Positions 1-7,381 are shown, numbered from the stretch's first letter. The stretch: DNA of 8,371 nt from an uncultured Oscillospiraceae bacterium (GCA_900769845.1 CAAGIF010000125.1:1-8371); one strand, 5' to 3'. Program-made: numbers and translations. The notes: a model not told the origin generated them from the letters alone.

Positions 1-31
1 ACTGGAGTTCAGACGTGTGCTCTTCCGATCT
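1..31 (+). other. Illumina TruSeq read-2 adapter remnant (sequencing artefact)
   Basis: These 31 bases are identical to the last 31 bases of the 34-base TruSeq multiplexing read-2 adapter, ending in the familiar GCTCTTCCGATCT. Genuine genomic sequence begins at base 32. The remnant marks an untrimmed contig end. It creates false coding ends on both strands: a plus-strand frame starting MCSSDL at base 15, and a minus-strand frame ending IGRAHV with a TGA at 9-11. Both peptides are well known as adapter-derived protein ends in databases. Confidence 0.98.
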
Positions 32-290
32 CGCCACTTGCCTGCTGCAAGCCTGCATAAATGCCAGCCTCTTTGCCGAAATTTCGGGAGAAGGAGATCA
101 CCTTCACGGGACAGCGCTGGGCTCTAAACAGCTTTTTCAGATTGTGCAGGGTGGCATCCTTGCTGCCGTCGTCCACATAGATGATTTCATAATCATAGCC
201 GCAGTCATTGAATGCGCCGATGACAGCATCCTGAAAGGCGGCAACATTTTCAGCTTCGTTGTAACAGGGAACGATCAAAGACAATTTCAT
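32..290 (-). CDS. Glycosyltransferase family 2 (GtrB/DPM1-like), N-terminal fragment cut by contig end
   Basis: About 86 genuine residues of a GT-A fold glycosyltransferase. Visible are the opening strand MKLSLIVPCYNEAENV, the nucleotide-binding strand YEIIYVDDGSKDAT at about residues 33-46, and the SRNFGKEAGIYAGL segment at about 68-81. That last segment is typical of the polyprenyl-phosphate glycosyltransferase branch (GtrB, dolichol-phosphate mannosyltransferase-like). Members move a sugar from a nucleotide donor to a membrane lipid carrier at the inner face of the membrane, for envelope glycosylation; the donor cannot be told here. Start chosen at base 290, where the family begins. The upstream ATG at 338 lies 5' of the predicted transcription start (about 320) and cannot be used. 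ATG 296 is a minor alternative. The Shine-Dalgarno match is weak (GTGGG about 9 nt upstream). The catalytic C-terminal half and any membrane helices are lost; everything left of base 32 is adapter. Confidence 0.88.
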
Positions 291-326
291 GTGCATCAAC
301 CCACATTCTACAATGGAATTTATCCT

Positions 327-355
327 ATTATATGCCATTTTGCCTATTCCGTCAA
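327..355 (-). promoter_or_regulatory. Sigma-A-type promoter for the glycosyltransferase gene
   Basis: Read on the minus strand, TTGACG (350-355) is followed after exactly 17 nt by a perfect TATAAT (327-332). Transcription would start near base 320, leaving a leader of about 30 nt before the ATG at 290. The predicted start lies downstream of the in-frame ATG at 338, which supports the shorter gene model. The -35 box sits 13 bp from the -35 box of the rightward valS promoter, so the two are back to back. Confidence 0.82.
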
Positions 356-368
356 CACGGAAAAACTG

Positions 369-397
369 TTGACATTCGCCGGGAAATGTGATAATTT
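369..397 (+). promoter_or_regulatory. Sigma-A-type promoter for the valS T-box transcript
   Basis: A perfect TTGACA lies at 369-374. The -10 can be read as GATAAT (390-395), preceded by TG at 387-388 as an extended -10 with a short 15-nt spacer, or as TAATTT (392-397) with a 17-nt spacer. Either places the transcription start near 402-405, just before the T-box Stem I. Confidence 0.75.
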
Positions 398-403
398 ATC
401 GTT

Positions 404-637
404 GTTAAATGCAATGATAGGAAGGTTCGGTTCCGATTCTGTTTCAGAGAGCATCCGGTTGGTGCGAGGATGCGCGGAAAGTTCCGAATGTCGTCCCGGA
501 GCGGATTTCCTGAATTTAGTAGGGAAGTACGGGTCTGCCCGTTACAGCAGCAAGAGTGTCCGGGAAACCGGAAATTCAGGTGGTACCGCGGAAATTTTTC
601 GCCCTGAAGTCTATGGACTTCGGGGCGTTTCTTTTTG
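404..637 (+). ncRNA. T-box riboswitch leader, tRNA-Val responsive
   Basis: Leader RNA that senses uncharged tRNA-Val and controls valS by transcription antitermination. The T-box sequence AGGTGGTACCGCGG is at 578-591; its TGGT (581-584) is complementary to the ACCA 3' end of a tRNA with discriminator A, as tRNA-Val has. Stem I shows the conserved AGAG followed by a terminal hairpin (451-456 with 468-473) enclosing GGTTGGTGCGA. Lower helices pair 426-430 with 484-488 and 431-435 with 475-479. The specifier region after GAAT reads GTCGTC (490-495), so either register gives GUC, a valine codon, which agrees with the downstream gene. A short hairpin with a GAAA tetraloop (559-572) fits Stem III, directly before the antiterminator. 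The 5' boundary is inferred from the promoter. Confidence 0.95.
600..637 (+). terminator. T-box regulated intrinsic terminator
   Basis: A 12-bp hairpin pairs 600-611 with 616-627 (one G-U pair), has a TATG loop, and is followed by a T-rich tail (TTTCTTTTT). It begins just after the T-box sequence and is the default-off structure. Pairing of uncharged tRNA with 581-584 stabilises the competing antiterminator. The valS ribosome binding site follows 4 bases after the T tract. Confidence 0.95.
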
Positions 638-654
638 TGAAAGGAGTTTTTATT

Positions 655-3300
655 ATGGCAAGAGAACTGCCCAAGGTGTATGAACCCCAGCAGGTGGAGA
701 GCAGAATCTATGATATGTGGCAGGAGGGCGGCTACTTCCATGCAGAGGTGGACAGCAGCAAAAAGCCCTTTACCATCGTGATGCCCCCTCCCAATGTTAC
801 CGGTCAGCTGCACATGGGTCACGCCATGGACGCAACTCTGCAGGATACGCTGATCCGCTTCAAGCGGATGCAGGGCTATAACGCGTTGTGGATCCCCGGT
901 GTTGACCATGCCGGCATTGCTACTCAGATCAAGGTGGAAGAGGAGCTTCGGGTTAAGGAAGGTCTGAGCCGCTACGATCTTGGCCGGGAAAAGTTCCTGG
1001 AGCGGGTCTGGGATTGGAAGCACAAGTATGGCAACCGGATCGTGGAGCAGCAGAAAAAGCTTGGCGCATCCTGCGACTGGGACCGCGCAAGGTTTACCAT
1101 GGATGAGGGATGCTCCAAGGCCGTCCGGGAAGTTTTCGTTTCCCTGTATGAAAAGGGCCTGATCTATAAGGGCAGCCGTATTATCAACTGGTGTCCTCAT
1201 TGCGTTACGGCTCTGTCCGATGCAGAAGTTGAGTATGTGGATAAGCCCGGTCATCTGTGGCATATTCGTTATCCTCTGGCTGACGGCAGCGGTGAGGTGG
1301 TTGTGGCTACCACCCGTCCCGAAACCATGCTTGGTGATACCGGTGTCTGCGTCAACCCCAACGACGAGCGTTACGCCCATATCGTCGGCAAAAAAGTTAT
1401 TCTGCCCCTGATGAATAAGGAAATTCCCGTTGTGGCTGATGACTATGCCGAGATGGAGTTTGGTACCGGCTGCGTGAAGATGACTCCCGCCCATGATCCC
1501 AACGATTTTGAGGTTGGTCTGCGGCATAATTTGGAAGTGATCCGCGTTCTGGATGACAACGGTGTTGTGAATAATCTGGGCGGCAAATACGAGGGTCTTG
1601 ATCGCTATGATGCCCGGAAGGCTATTGTTGCGGATCTGGAAGCTGGCGGTTACCTGGTGAAGATCGAAGACCATGCCCACAATGTGGGTACCTGCTACCG
1701 CTGCCACAAGGACGTGGAGCCCATTATTTCTGCCCAGTGGTTTGTGAAGATGAAGCCTCTGGCTGAGGAAGCCATCCGGGTCGTGAAAGAGGGCGAAACC
1801 AAGTTCGTCCCTGACCGGTTCTCCAAGACCTATATGAATTGGATGGAAAATGTCCGCGACTGGTGTATTTCCCGTCAGCTCTGGTGGGGGCATCAGATCC
1901 CTGCCTGGACCTGCGCGGATTGCGGTCACATCAGCGTGTCCCGGGAGGATATCTGCACCTGCCAGAAGTGCGGAAGCGCTGCAGTCACCCGGGAAGAGGA
2001 TGTGCTGGATACCTGGTTCAGTTCCGCTCTGTGGCCCTTCGAGACATTGGGCTGGCCTGAAAAGACCGCAGATCTGGATTATTTCTATCCCACGGATGTG
2101 CTGGTCACCGGCTATGATATTATTTTCTTCTGGGTCGCCAGAATGATCTTCTCCGGCTGTGAGCATACCGGGAAGACCCCCTTCCACACAGTTCTGATCC
2201 ACGGCCTTGTTCGTGACAACCAGGGCCGCAAGATGTCCAAGAGTCTTGGAAACGGTATCGATCCTCTGGAAATGATCGAAAAGTACGGCTGTGATGCATT
2301 GCGTATGAACATGGTCACCGGCAATAGCCCCGGAAATGACATGCGTTTCTATGTGGAGCGGTGCGAGGCGATGCGGAACTTTGCAAACAAGCTGTGGAAT
2401 GCTTCCCGTTATGTAATGATGAACCTGGGCGAGGATGCTGTCAATGCGCTGCCCGCTCTTCAGAAGCTGGAAATCGCAGATAAGTGGGTACTGTCCAAGC
2501 TGAATACCCTGATCGCAGAAGTTACCGAGAATATGGATAAGTATGAGCTGGGTGTTGCCATCCAGAAGATCTACGATTTCATTTGGGATATCTACTGCGA
2601 CTGGTATATTGAAATGACCAAGGCCCGTCTGTTCGCGGACGATGCTGACCGGAAGGATACCGCCATCAAGGTGCTGGTCTATGTTCTGGATCAGATTCTG
2701 CGGCTGCTGCATCCCTTCATGCCCTTCATTACCGAAGAGATTTGGCAATCCATTCCCCATGAGGGTGAGGCGCTGATCATCGCCAAGTGGCCCGAATACC
2801 GGGAGGATCTGAATTTCAAGGCCGAGAAGGAGCAGATGGAGTCTGTTATGGAGGCTATTCGGGCCATCCGCAATCGCCGTACGGAAATGAATGTTCCCCC
2901 CTCCAAGAAGGCGGCTCTGTTTGTTCTGACCGGCAAGCCCCAGATTTTCCTGGAAGGCGAAGGCTTCCTGCAGAGACTTGCCTATGCGGATGAAGTAAAG
3001 ATTCTGGATGGAGAGCCTGCAAACTTAGACGGTATGGTTACTATCACCACAGCGGATGCCAAGCTCTATATCCCCATGGGTCAGCTTGTGGATGTGGCTG
3101 CTGAACTGGACCGGATCGGTAAGGAACTGGAGAAGAACCGGAAATTCCTGGCTTCCCTGGAATCAAAGCTTTCCAATGAAAAGTTTGTTTCCCGCGCCCC
3201 GGAGGCAGTTGTCAATGCCGAGCGGGAAAAAGCCCAGAAGACCAAGGATTTGATCGCGCAGCTGGAGCAGAGCGAAGCTGCCATGAAAAAGCTTGGCTAA
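655..3300 (+). CDS. valS: Valyl-tRNA synthetase (ValRS)
   Basis: A cytosolic class Ia synthetase of 881 residues, the normal length, that charges tRNA-Val with valine using ATP. The HIGH-type motif HMGH is at residues 53-56 and the KMSKS motif at 526-530. The CP1 editing domain, which clears mischarged Thr-tRNA-Val, shows [11 protein letters not shown] at about 219-229 and [12 protein letters not shown] at about 270-281. Cysteine pairs at 180/183 and at 420/423 with 436/439 resemble the zinc-binding knuckles of bacterial ValRS. The C-terminal 70 or so residues form the tRNA-binding coiled coil ([11 protein letters not shown] onward). The frame stays open upstream into the T-box, but ATG 655 is chosen for its AAGGAG (641-646, 8 nt spacing), the family N terminus, and its position after the terminator. 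Expression is controlled by the T-box leader, and an intrinsic terminator follows. No anomaly is seen. Confidence 0.99.
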   Translation: MARELPKVYEPQQVESRIYDMWQEGGYFHAEVDSSKKPFTIVMPPPNVTGQLHMGHAMDATLQDTLIRFKRMQGYNALWIPGVDHAGIATQIKVEEELRVKEGLSRYDLGREKFLERVWDWKHKYGNRIVEQQKKLGASCDWDRARFTMDEGCSKAVREVFVSLYEKGLIYKGSRIINWCPHCVTALSDAEVEYVDKPGHLWHIRYPLADGSGEVVVATTRPETMLGDTGVCVNPNDERYAHIVGKKVILPLMNKEIPVVADDYAEMEFGTGCVKMTPAHDPNDFEVGLRHNLEVIRVLDDNGVVNNLGGKYEGLDRYDARKAIVADLEAGGYLVKIEDHAHNVGTCYRCHKDVEPIISAQWFVKMKPLAEEAIRVVKEGETKFVPDRFSKTYMNWMENVRDWCISRQLWWGHQIPAWTCADCGHISVSREDICTCQKCGSAAVTREEDVLDTWFSSALWPFETLGWPEKTADLDYFYPTDVLVTGYDIIFFWVARMIFSGCEHTGKTPFHTVLIHGLVRDNQGRKMSKSLGNGIDPLEMIEKYGCDALRMNMVTGNSPGNDMRFYVERCEAMRNFANKLWNASRYVMMNLGEDAVNALPALQKLEIADKWVLSKLNTLIAEVTENMDKYELGVAIQKIYDFIWDIYCDWYIEMTKARLFADDADRKDTAIKVLVYVLDQILRLLHPFMPFITEEIWQSIPHEGEALIIAKWPEYREDLNFKAEKEQMESVMEAIRAIRNRRTEMNVPPSKKAALFVLTGKPQIFLEGEGFLQRLAYADEVKILDGEPANLDGMVTITTADAKLYIPMGQLVDVAAELDRIGKELEKNRKFLASLESKLSNEKFVSRAPEAVVNAEREKAQKTKDLIAQLEQSEAAMKKLG

Positions 3301-3315
3301 GTAATATAGGATTTT

Positions 3316-3353
3316 GGAGTGCAAACCAACGGTTTGCACTCCATTTTCTTTTT
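3316..3353 (+). terminator. Intrinsic terminator of valS
   Basis: A perfect 12-bp inverted repeat, GGAGTGCAAACC (3316-3327) with GGTTTGCACTCC (3331-3342), has a three-base loop and can add a T-A pair at the base. A T-rich tail (TTTTCTTTTT) follows. It closes the valS transcript and insulates the spoIIA operon. Confidence 0.95.
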
Positions 3354-3369
3354 GCGTCTTAATTCCGAC

Positions 3370-3394
3370 GGGATATTTTACGCAGATGGATTAT
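3370..3394 (+). promoter_or_regulatory. Possible sigma-H-type promoter of the spoIIA operon
   Basis: GGGATAT (3370-3376) matches the sigma-H -35 pattern AGGAWWT at six of seven positions. About 12 nt later GATTAT (3389-3394) differs by one base from the GAATWW -10 core. No good sigma-A pair was found here: TATACT at 3392-3397 has no partner at -35. In Bacillus the spoIIA operon is driven by sigma-H with Spo0A, so the location fits, but this is a pattern match by eye. Confidence 0.4.
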
Positions 3395-3428
3395 ACTGGC
3401 CCCATAATACAAAAAGGAGGAATCAACC

Positions 3429-3746
3429 ATGCAATTTACCAGTTTTCTGGATAATGGCAGATTAACCGTTGCCCTGACGGGAGAAATAGACCATCACTGC
3501 GCGAAAGGCTACATTCAAGCCATTGCAGCTAAGATCGAGGCGTACACTCCCCAGCTGTGTATTCTGGATTTTTCGGAGGTTTCTTTTGTGGATTCGTCGG
3601 GGATCGCAGTAGTGATTAACGCCCTTCGAAATATGACACAGATTGAGGGAACACTGTTGCTCACTGGAATCGGAAATCAGCCCATGCGAGTATTTCGGGC
3701 ATCGGGTATCGATAAATTGGTGGAAATCAAGGAGGCCGTATCATGA
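3429..3746 (+). CDS. spoIIAA: Anti-sigma-F factor antagonist SpoIIAA
   Basis: A 105-residue STAS-domain protein of usual length. It releases sigma-F by binding SpoIIAB when unphosphorylated; SpoIIAB inactivates it by serine phosphorylation and SpoIIE reactivates it in the forespore. The sequence shows the STAS signature GEIDHH at 18-23 and FVDSSGIAV at about 53-61. Ser56 aligns with the phosphorylated Ser58 of the Bacillus protein, in the same DSSG context. The start is supported by a strong AAAGGAGG (3413-3420) 8 nt upstream. It is the first gene of the three-gene spoIIA operon, and its stop overlaps the spoIIAB start as ATGA. The identification rests on both sequence and operon order. Confidence 0.97.
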   Translation: MQFTSFLDNGRLTVALTGEIDHHCAKGYIQAIAAKIEAYTPQLCILDFSEVSFVDSSGIAVVINALRNMTQIEGTLLLTGIGNQPMRVFRASGIDKLVEIKEAVS

Positions 3747-4174
3747 AATTTGGAAACTATATGACACTGGAATTCCCCAGTAAGTCAGCGAACGAAGCGT
3801 TCGCCCGATCTGCGGTGGCCTGTTTTGCCGCGCAAATGGATCCCAACCTGGAAGAATTAGGGGATATTCGGACCGCTGTATCCGAGGCCGTAACAAACTG
3901 CATTGTACATGCCTATCCGGATTCTTTGGGTGTGATTACCCTGCGGTGCCGAATTCTGAAGGGGAACATACTGGATATTGTGATTAAGGATAAAGGCGTT
4001 GGGATTTCTGACCTTGAGCAGGCTAGAAAACCGGCGTTCACCACAGGGTCTTCGGAACGAAGCGGCATGGGCTTTACAATTATGGAAAGCTTTATGACCA
4101 GCTTTGAGGTTACTTCCGCTCCGGGAAAGGGGACAAGCATTCACATGCGCCGTAAGATCCGTCAGAAACAATGA
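3743..4174 (+). CDS. spoIIAB: Anti-sigma-F factor / serine kinase SpoIIAB
   Basis: A 143-residue GHKL-fold ATPase, close to the family length. As a dimer with ATP it holds sigma-F inactive, and it phosphorylates SpoIIAA. The ATP site is visible: N box SEAVTNCIVHAY at about 47-58 (Glu48 and Asn52 as catalytic base and Mg ligand by family analogy), G1 box DKGVGI at 83-88, ATP lid around 97-108, G2 box SGMGFTIM at 107-114, and the final GKGTSI at 128-133. The start overlaps the spoIIAA stop, with AAGGAGG (3729-3735) 7 nt upstream. Its stop overlaps the sigF ATG in the same ATGA arrangement, which implies translational coupling and roughly matched synthesis of the anti-sigma factor and its target. 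Confidence 0.97.
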   Translation: MKFGNYMTLEFPSKSANEAFARSAVACFAAQMDPNLEELGDIRTAVSEAVTNCIVHAYPDSLGVITLRCRILKGNILDIVIKDKGVGISDLEQARKPAFTTGSSERSGMGFTIMESFMTSFEVTSAPGKGTSIHMRRKIRQKQ

Positions 4175-4875
4175 GTATAACTGAGGAATTGATCCTTCTT
4201 GCCCAATCCGGAGACAGGAACGCATCGGAGCGCCTGGTAACTGAAAATTCCGGCCTTATCTGGTCTGTTGCAAGGCGCTTTGTGGGCAGAGGCACGGAAT
4301 TGGATGATTTGTACCAACTGGGCTGTTTGGGGTTTCTGAAGGCTGTGGAGGGCTTTGATCTGGCCTACGGAACCCAGTTTTCTACCTATGCAGTTCCCAA
4401 AATTGCCGGTGAGATCCGAAGATTTCTGCGGGATGACGGAGCGGTAAAGGTTTCCCGGGGAATCAAGGAGCAGGCTGCATCCATTAAAATTGCCAGAAAT
4501 CATCTCATAAGCGCCCTTGGCCGTGAGCCCACTCTGCGTGAAATCTCCAATCAGACCGGTTTGTCGCCGGAGGAGATCGCTTTGGCGGAAAACGCCACCG
4601 CCACCATGGAATCCATACAGCGGGAAACCGGAGAAGAGGGCTTTTCTCTGGAGGATGTTCTGACGGATACGGAATCTGAGGAGAATATGGTGGAAAAGAT
4701 TGCCCTGGAACAGGCGATCTGCCGGCTTCCGGGAAGAGAAGCCATGGTCATAAGACTGCGGTATTTTCACGGTCTGACACAGCATCGGGTGGCAAAAGTT
4801 CTGGATGTCAGCCAGGTGCAAGTTTCCCGCATTGAAAAGAAGGCATTATCCCTGCTTAGGGAACTGCTGGCTTAA
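4171..4875 (+). CDS. sigF: RNA polymerase sigma-F factor (SpoIIAC)
   Basis: A 234-residue sigma-70 family member, slightly shorter than the Bacillus protein, that directs early forespore transcription. Region 2 spans about residues 27-90, with the core-binding segment DDLYQLGCLGFLKAVEGFD (45-63) and the -10 reading segment FSTYAVPKIAGEIRRFLRDDG (70-90). Region 3 is at about 105-137 (ALGREPTLREISNQTGLS). Region 4 is at about 184-232, with the HTH helix SQVQVSRIEKKAL (214-226), the form typical of sigma-F and sigma-G. sigma-G is a close relative, but the operon with spoIIAA and spoIIAB settles sigma-F. There is no clear Shine-Dalgarno before ATG 4171, so translation probably depends on coupling to spoIIAB. 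No intrinsic terminator with a T tract is seen after the stop. Confidence 0.97.
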   Translation: MSITEELILLAQSGDRNASERLVTENSGLIWSVARRFVGRGTELDDLYQLGCLGFLKAVEGFDLAYGTQFSTYAVPKIAGEIRRFLRDDGAVKVSRGIKEQAASIKIARNHLISALGREPTLREISNQTGLSPEEIALAENATATMESIQRETGEEGFSLEDVLTDTESEENMVEKIALEQAICRLPGREAMVIRLRYFHGLTQHRVAKVLDVSQVQVSRIEKKALSLLRELLA

Positions 4876-4883
4876 ATTTGTCC

Positions 4884-4912
4884 TTTACCTTTTGGGGAAA
4901 ATAGGGTAAAAT
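4884..4912 (+). promoter_or_regulatory. Sigma-A-type promoter for the helicase gene
   Basis: TTTACC (4884-4889; 4/6 to consensus) and TAAAAT (4907-4912; 5/6) are separated by exactly 17 nt. The transcription start would be near 4919, giving a leader of about 24 nt to ATG 4943. This would uncouple the housekeeping helicase from the sporulation operon just upstream. The same bases can form an imperfect hairpin, but it has no T tract, so I do not call a terminator. Confidence 0.62.
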
Positions 4913-4942
4913 AGAGGCATCCTATATTTCACAGGTGCCGTT

Positions 4943-7381
4943 ATGACCGATAATTTTGAATCCCGATTTTTGACTGCACGGCGCAAGTACATTGCGTCCC
5001 AGTTTTCTGATCTAAATTCCATGCAGAAAGAGGCCGTACTGACAACAGACGGCCCTCTTCTGCTGCTTGCAGGCGCCGGAAGCGGTAAAACCACGGTGCT
5101 TATTAATCGAATTGCCAATTTGATGCGGTTCGGCAATGCGTCCGACAGTCATGATATTCCGGATACGGTTACCAATGATGATCTGGAGTTTCTGGAGAAC
5201 CTGTCGAAGAATCCTCCCGAATACGAAAAAAACAGAGCTGACTGGATCTGTGCGTTGAATCCTGCAACGCCATGGAGCATTATTGCCATTACCTTTACTA
5301 ATAAAGCGGCAAATGAGCTGAAGGAAAGACTTTCCATTCTGCTGGGTTCCGGCGCTCAGGACATCTGGGCTATGACCTTCCATTCAGCCTGCTGCCGTAT
5401 TTTACGCCGGGATATCGAGCGGATGGGATACAGCCGAAGCTTTACCATTTACGATACTGCGGATTCCGAACGGGTAATGAAGGATATCGTCCGGGATATG
5501 GGGCTGGATGATAAAACCTTCCCGGCAAAGCTGATACTTAGTGTGATCAGCAAGGAGAAGGACCGTATGGTCACGCCGGAGGAGCTGCTGGAGCGGGCCC
5601 AGGATACCAACGATCTGCGGCTACTGCATATTGCCCGGGCATATCAGAAGTATCAGACCCGGCTGAAGGACAATAACGCGCTGGATTTTGACGATATTAT
5701 CTGCCTGACAGTACGGCTTCTGCAGGAAAACGATGATATACGTTCTTATTATCAGCGGAAGTTTCGGTATGTGCTGGTAGATGAGTATCAGGATACCAAC
5801 CACATGCAGTATCTTCTCGCATCGCTGCTGGCTGGCGGCTATGAAAATATCTGCGTGGTTGGTGATGATGATCAGAGTATTTACCGTTTTCGCGGCGCAA
5901 CGATTGAGAATATTCTTTCTTTTGAAAATCAGTACCGTGGCGCAAGGGTGATTCGTTTAGAGCAGAATTACCGTTCCACCCAATCTATTTTGAATGCGGC
6001 AAATGGGGTCATCGCCCATAATCTGGGCAGAAAAGGCAAGCGCCTGTGGACGGCGAATCCCGCCGGTGATCCGATCACAGTATATGAGGCCGCAGACGAA
6101 TCTGCGGAGGCCAATTATATTGCCAATCGAATCATTGCCGACTCTAAAGGAAAGAATTTCAAGGATTATGCCATTCTGTACCGCACCAATGCCCAATCCA
6201 ATGCTCTGGAATTTGCGCTGAAGCGCAGCGGTATTCCGTACCGTGTTATCGGTGGCACCCGGTTCTTTGACCGGGCGGAAATCAAGGATATGATCAGTTA
6301 TCTGTGCGTGATCAACAACAAAAACGACGATCTGCGGCTCAGACGGATCATTAACAACCCTCCCCGGGGCATTGGCCCTAAGGCCCAGGAAACCGCTATT
6401 CGACTTGCTACGGCGGAGGGGAAATCCCTGTATAGTGTAGTATCAGATCCCTATTCCTACGGCCCGCTGGAAAAATCCGCTATGAAATTCATGCAGTTCA
6501 CCGCTATTATCGAAGGGCTTGCAGAGCTGCTGGATACCGGCATCAGCCTTCCGGATTTCTATGACGAAGTGTTGGGCCGCAGCGGATACGAAGCTATGCT
6601 TCTGGGTAAGCCCACCGAGGAGAACATTACCCGACTGGAGAATGTCCGGGAACTGAAATCCAGCATCCTTGCCTACTGTCAGAATTCGGAAGAACCCACA
6701 TTGGCAGGATTTCTGGAGGAAATCGCTCTTTACACGGATATTGAGGAATACAATGCCGGGGATGACGCCATTGTGATGATGACCATGCATTCTGCCAAGG
6801 GTCTGGAATTTCCTCATGTGTTCCTGGTGGGCTTTGAAGACGGTTTATTCCCCGGAATGCGTTCCATTGGTGACCGGGAGGAAATGGAGGAGGAGCGGCG
6901 GCTTTGCTATGTTGCCATCACCCGGGCCAAGCAGACCCTTACCATTAGCTACGCCCGGCAGCGGATGCTTTATGGCAGAACCAACGCCACGATCAAGTCC
7001 CGTTTTCTGGGGGAGATCCCGGAATCCTGCTTGATTTATAAAGGCGCGGTCCGCCCCCGTCAGGCGGGTATGGACTTTGGCGGATGGAGTGGGTTTTCTG
7101 ATTTTTCCGACAACTACATTCCCAGACAAATGCCTCAGAATCAAGCCTTTCGGGAGCGGCAGCAACGCTCCGGCGTAACCACCTATGTTTCCCAAAACGA
7201 GAAAAAAACGATGCTGGAGCTGAATAAGGGGGACATGGTCCTCCATGCTGCATTTGGCAGAGGAATGGTTCTGTCCGTTATGAAAATGGGCGGCGATGCT
7301 CTGGTAGAAATCGCTTTTGATGATATCGGCACCAAAAAGCTGATGGCAAAAACTGCCTCCGCCCATATGAAAAAGCTGTAA
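4943..7381 (+). CDS. pcrA: ATP-dependent 3'-5' DNA helicase, PcrA/UvrD family (SF1A)
   Basis: An 812-residue SF1A helicase that unwinds DNA in repair and rolling-circle replication and removes recombinase or stalled RNA polymerase. Motifs in order: Q motif region LNSMQKEAV 24-32; Walker A AGAGSGKTT 43-51; Ia ITFTNKAANEL 116-126; II DEYQD 280-284; III GDDDQSIYRFRGA 307-319; IV QNYRST 341-346; V TMHSAKGLEFPHVF 614-627; VI EERRLCYVAITRAK 650-663. The last 55 or so residues (KGDMVLHAAFGRGMVLSV onward) form the Tudor-like domain of PcrA that contacts RNA polymerase. Residues about 62-109 include an insertion of roughly 40 residues, largely acidic and polar, between motifs I and Ia, absent from Bacillus PcrA as I recall it. 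The start ATG has only AGGTG (4933-4937) as Shine-Dalgarno. PcrA is preferred over UvrD or Rep because of the Tudor tail, the phylum and the nearby ligA. Confidence 0.95.
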   Translation: MTDNFESRFLTARRKYIASQFSDLNSMQKEAVLTTDGPLLLLAGAGSGKTTVLINRIANLMRFGNASDSHDIPDTVTNDDLEFLENLSKNPPEYEKNRADWICALNPATPWSIIAITFTNKAANELKERLSILLGSGAQDIWAMTFHSACCRILRRDIERMGYSRSFTIYDTADSERVMKDIVRDMGLDDKTFPAKLILSVISKEKDRMVTPEELLERAQDTNDLRLLHIARAYQKYQTRLKDNNALDFDDIICLTVRLLQENDDIRSYYQRKFRYVLVDEYQDTNHMQYLLASLLAGGYENICVVGDDDQSIYRFRGATIENILSFENQYRGARVIRLEQNYRSTQSILNAANGVIAHNLGRKGKRLWTANPAGDPITVYEAADESAEANYIANRIIADSKGKNFKDYAILYRTNAQSNALEFALKRSGIPYRVIGGTRFFDRAEIKDMISYLCVINNKNDDLRLRRIINNPPRGIGPKAQETAIRLATAEGKSLYSVVSDPYSYGPLEKSAMKFMQFTAIIEGLAELLDTGISLPDFYDEVLGRSGYEAMLLGKPTEENITRLENVRELKSSILAYCQNSEEPTLAGFLEEIALYTDIEEYNAGDDAIVMMTMHSAKGLEFPHVFLVGFEDGLFPGMRSIGDREEMEEERRLCYVAITRAKQTLTISYARQRMLYGRTNATIKSRFLGEIPESCLIYKGAVRPRQAGMDFGGWSGFSDFSDNYIPRQMPQNQAFRERQQRSGVTTYVSQNEKKTMLELNKGDMVLHAAFGRGMVLSVMKMGGDALVEIAFDDIGTKKLMAKTASAHMKKL

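Noticed and set aside
291..338. N-terminal extension of the glycosyltransferase to ATG 338
   Set aside because: The extension overlaps the leftward -10 box (327-332) and lies partly upstream of the predicted transcription start. The family begins at the MKLSLIVPCYNE segment, base 290.
556..654. Upstream extension of valS
   Set aside because: This in-frame stretch encodes the T-box antiterminator and terminator. A good AAGGAG and the family N terminus point to ATG 655.
15..683. A 222-codon plus-strand frame starting MCSSDL
   Set aside because: Its start lies in adapter sequence. It then runs antisense to the glycosyltransferase and through the promoters and T-box, ending inside valS in another frame.
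352..2760. An 802-codon open frame antisense to valS
   Set aside because: It lies fully opposite a certain synthetase gene and crosses the T-box leader. Its composition is rich in His, Ile, Leu and Gly and no domain is recognisable. Long antisense open frames arise from the codon bias of the sense gene.
4162..4821. A 219-codon minus-strand frame opposite sigF
   Set aside because: It has no recognisable domain, and it is antisense to a clearly identified sigma factor gene.
4884..4914. Intrinsic terminator after sigF
   Set aside because: The hairpin has a three-base bulge, is AT-rich, and lacks a T tract on either strand. The same bases fit a promoter better.
6845..7366. A 173-codon minus-strand frame opposite the helicase C terminus
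   Set aside because: It is antisense to conserved helicase motif VI and the Tudor-like domain, with no domain of its own.
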